Below are positions 63,659 to 64,000 of a stretch of 64,000 nt of DNA, one piece after another. The notes below the pieces were generated by a model that was not told the DNA's origin, did not search any database, and was given only the letters and a program-made list of their open reading frames with translations. Numbering within the stretch: position 1 is the stretch's first letter; every line of letters begins with the position of its first letter. This stretch comes from Aliagarivorans taiwanensis DSM 22990 (lineage in GTDB: Bacteria; Pseudomonadota; Gammaproteobacteria; Enterobacterales; Celerinatantimonadaceae). A program made the translations under genes and the position numbers. The DNA lies in the NCBI RefSeq assembly GCF_000429505.1, contig NZ_AUBZ01000017.1, positions 46,934 through 110,933 on the forward strand, read 5' to 3'.

Positions 63659-64000
<342 letters not shown>

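Overview
The window looks like chromosome from a marine, Alteromonadales-like gammaproteobacterium. The support is a complete gammaproteobacterial Pho regulon with very long PstC and PstA permeases, a Cra-controlled fruBKA operon, BCCT and glucosylglycerate osmolyte genes, cellulase-type secreted enzymes and an IS3-type element. The genus cannot be fixed from the sequence alone. No rRNA, intact tRNA, CRISPR array or prophage was seen.

Layout. 0.2-6.3 kb: a class-3 lipase, then the fructose PTS operon fruB-fruK-fruA (minus strand) divergent from its regulator cra, with Cra boxes between them. 6.4-11.2 kb: two secreted glycoside hydrolases, a GH5-type lipoprotein and a GH6 cellulase interrupted by an in-frame stop and then truncated. 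11.7-14.5 kb: a purine permease-xpt operon behind a guanine-type riboswitch. 14.6-25.2 kb: a patchwork of small or unknown genes, a BCCT transporter, an orphan betaine-type binding protein, a lipocalin and several decayed genes (VOC, GNAT, probably DUF4399). 25.3-31.3 kb: sbcD-sbcC and galU. 31.7-33.9 kb: a MITE-like repeat, a GH13 sugar phosphorylase and a CWC peptide.

34.1-37.6 kb holds the most unusual locus: three tightly packed genes encoding a cation-diffusion-facilitator membrane domain fused to an HflK-like SPFH domain, then HflC-like and HflK-like SPFH proteins, with Pho-box-like heptamers upstream and an alkaline phosphatase gene downstream. 39.6-44.8 kb: a diguanylate cyclase, a small P-loop kinase, a ClbS/DfsB protein and a large lipoprotein. 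45.0-47.1 kb: gpgS and an mpgP-like phosphatase, which make glucosylglycerate.

47.4-62.7 kb is a phosphate-starvation block: phoB-phoR, an MltF-like transglycosylase, pstS, a DyP peroxidase, a GNAT, ppk1, an ACT-domain regulator, then pstC-pstA-pstB-phoU. Pho boxes precede phoB, pstS and pstC. Between pstS and the peroxidase lies a CRP-controlled locus of two roughly 30-residue peptides. The window ends in an AT-rich stretch and the right end of an IS3-family element that runs off the edge.

The genes converge on phosphate scavenging, storage and sensing, and on compatible-solute metabolism. The glucosylglycerate synthesis genes and a likely glucosylglycerate phosphorylase are both present in separate loci. 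All assignments come from reading motifs; no database search was run.
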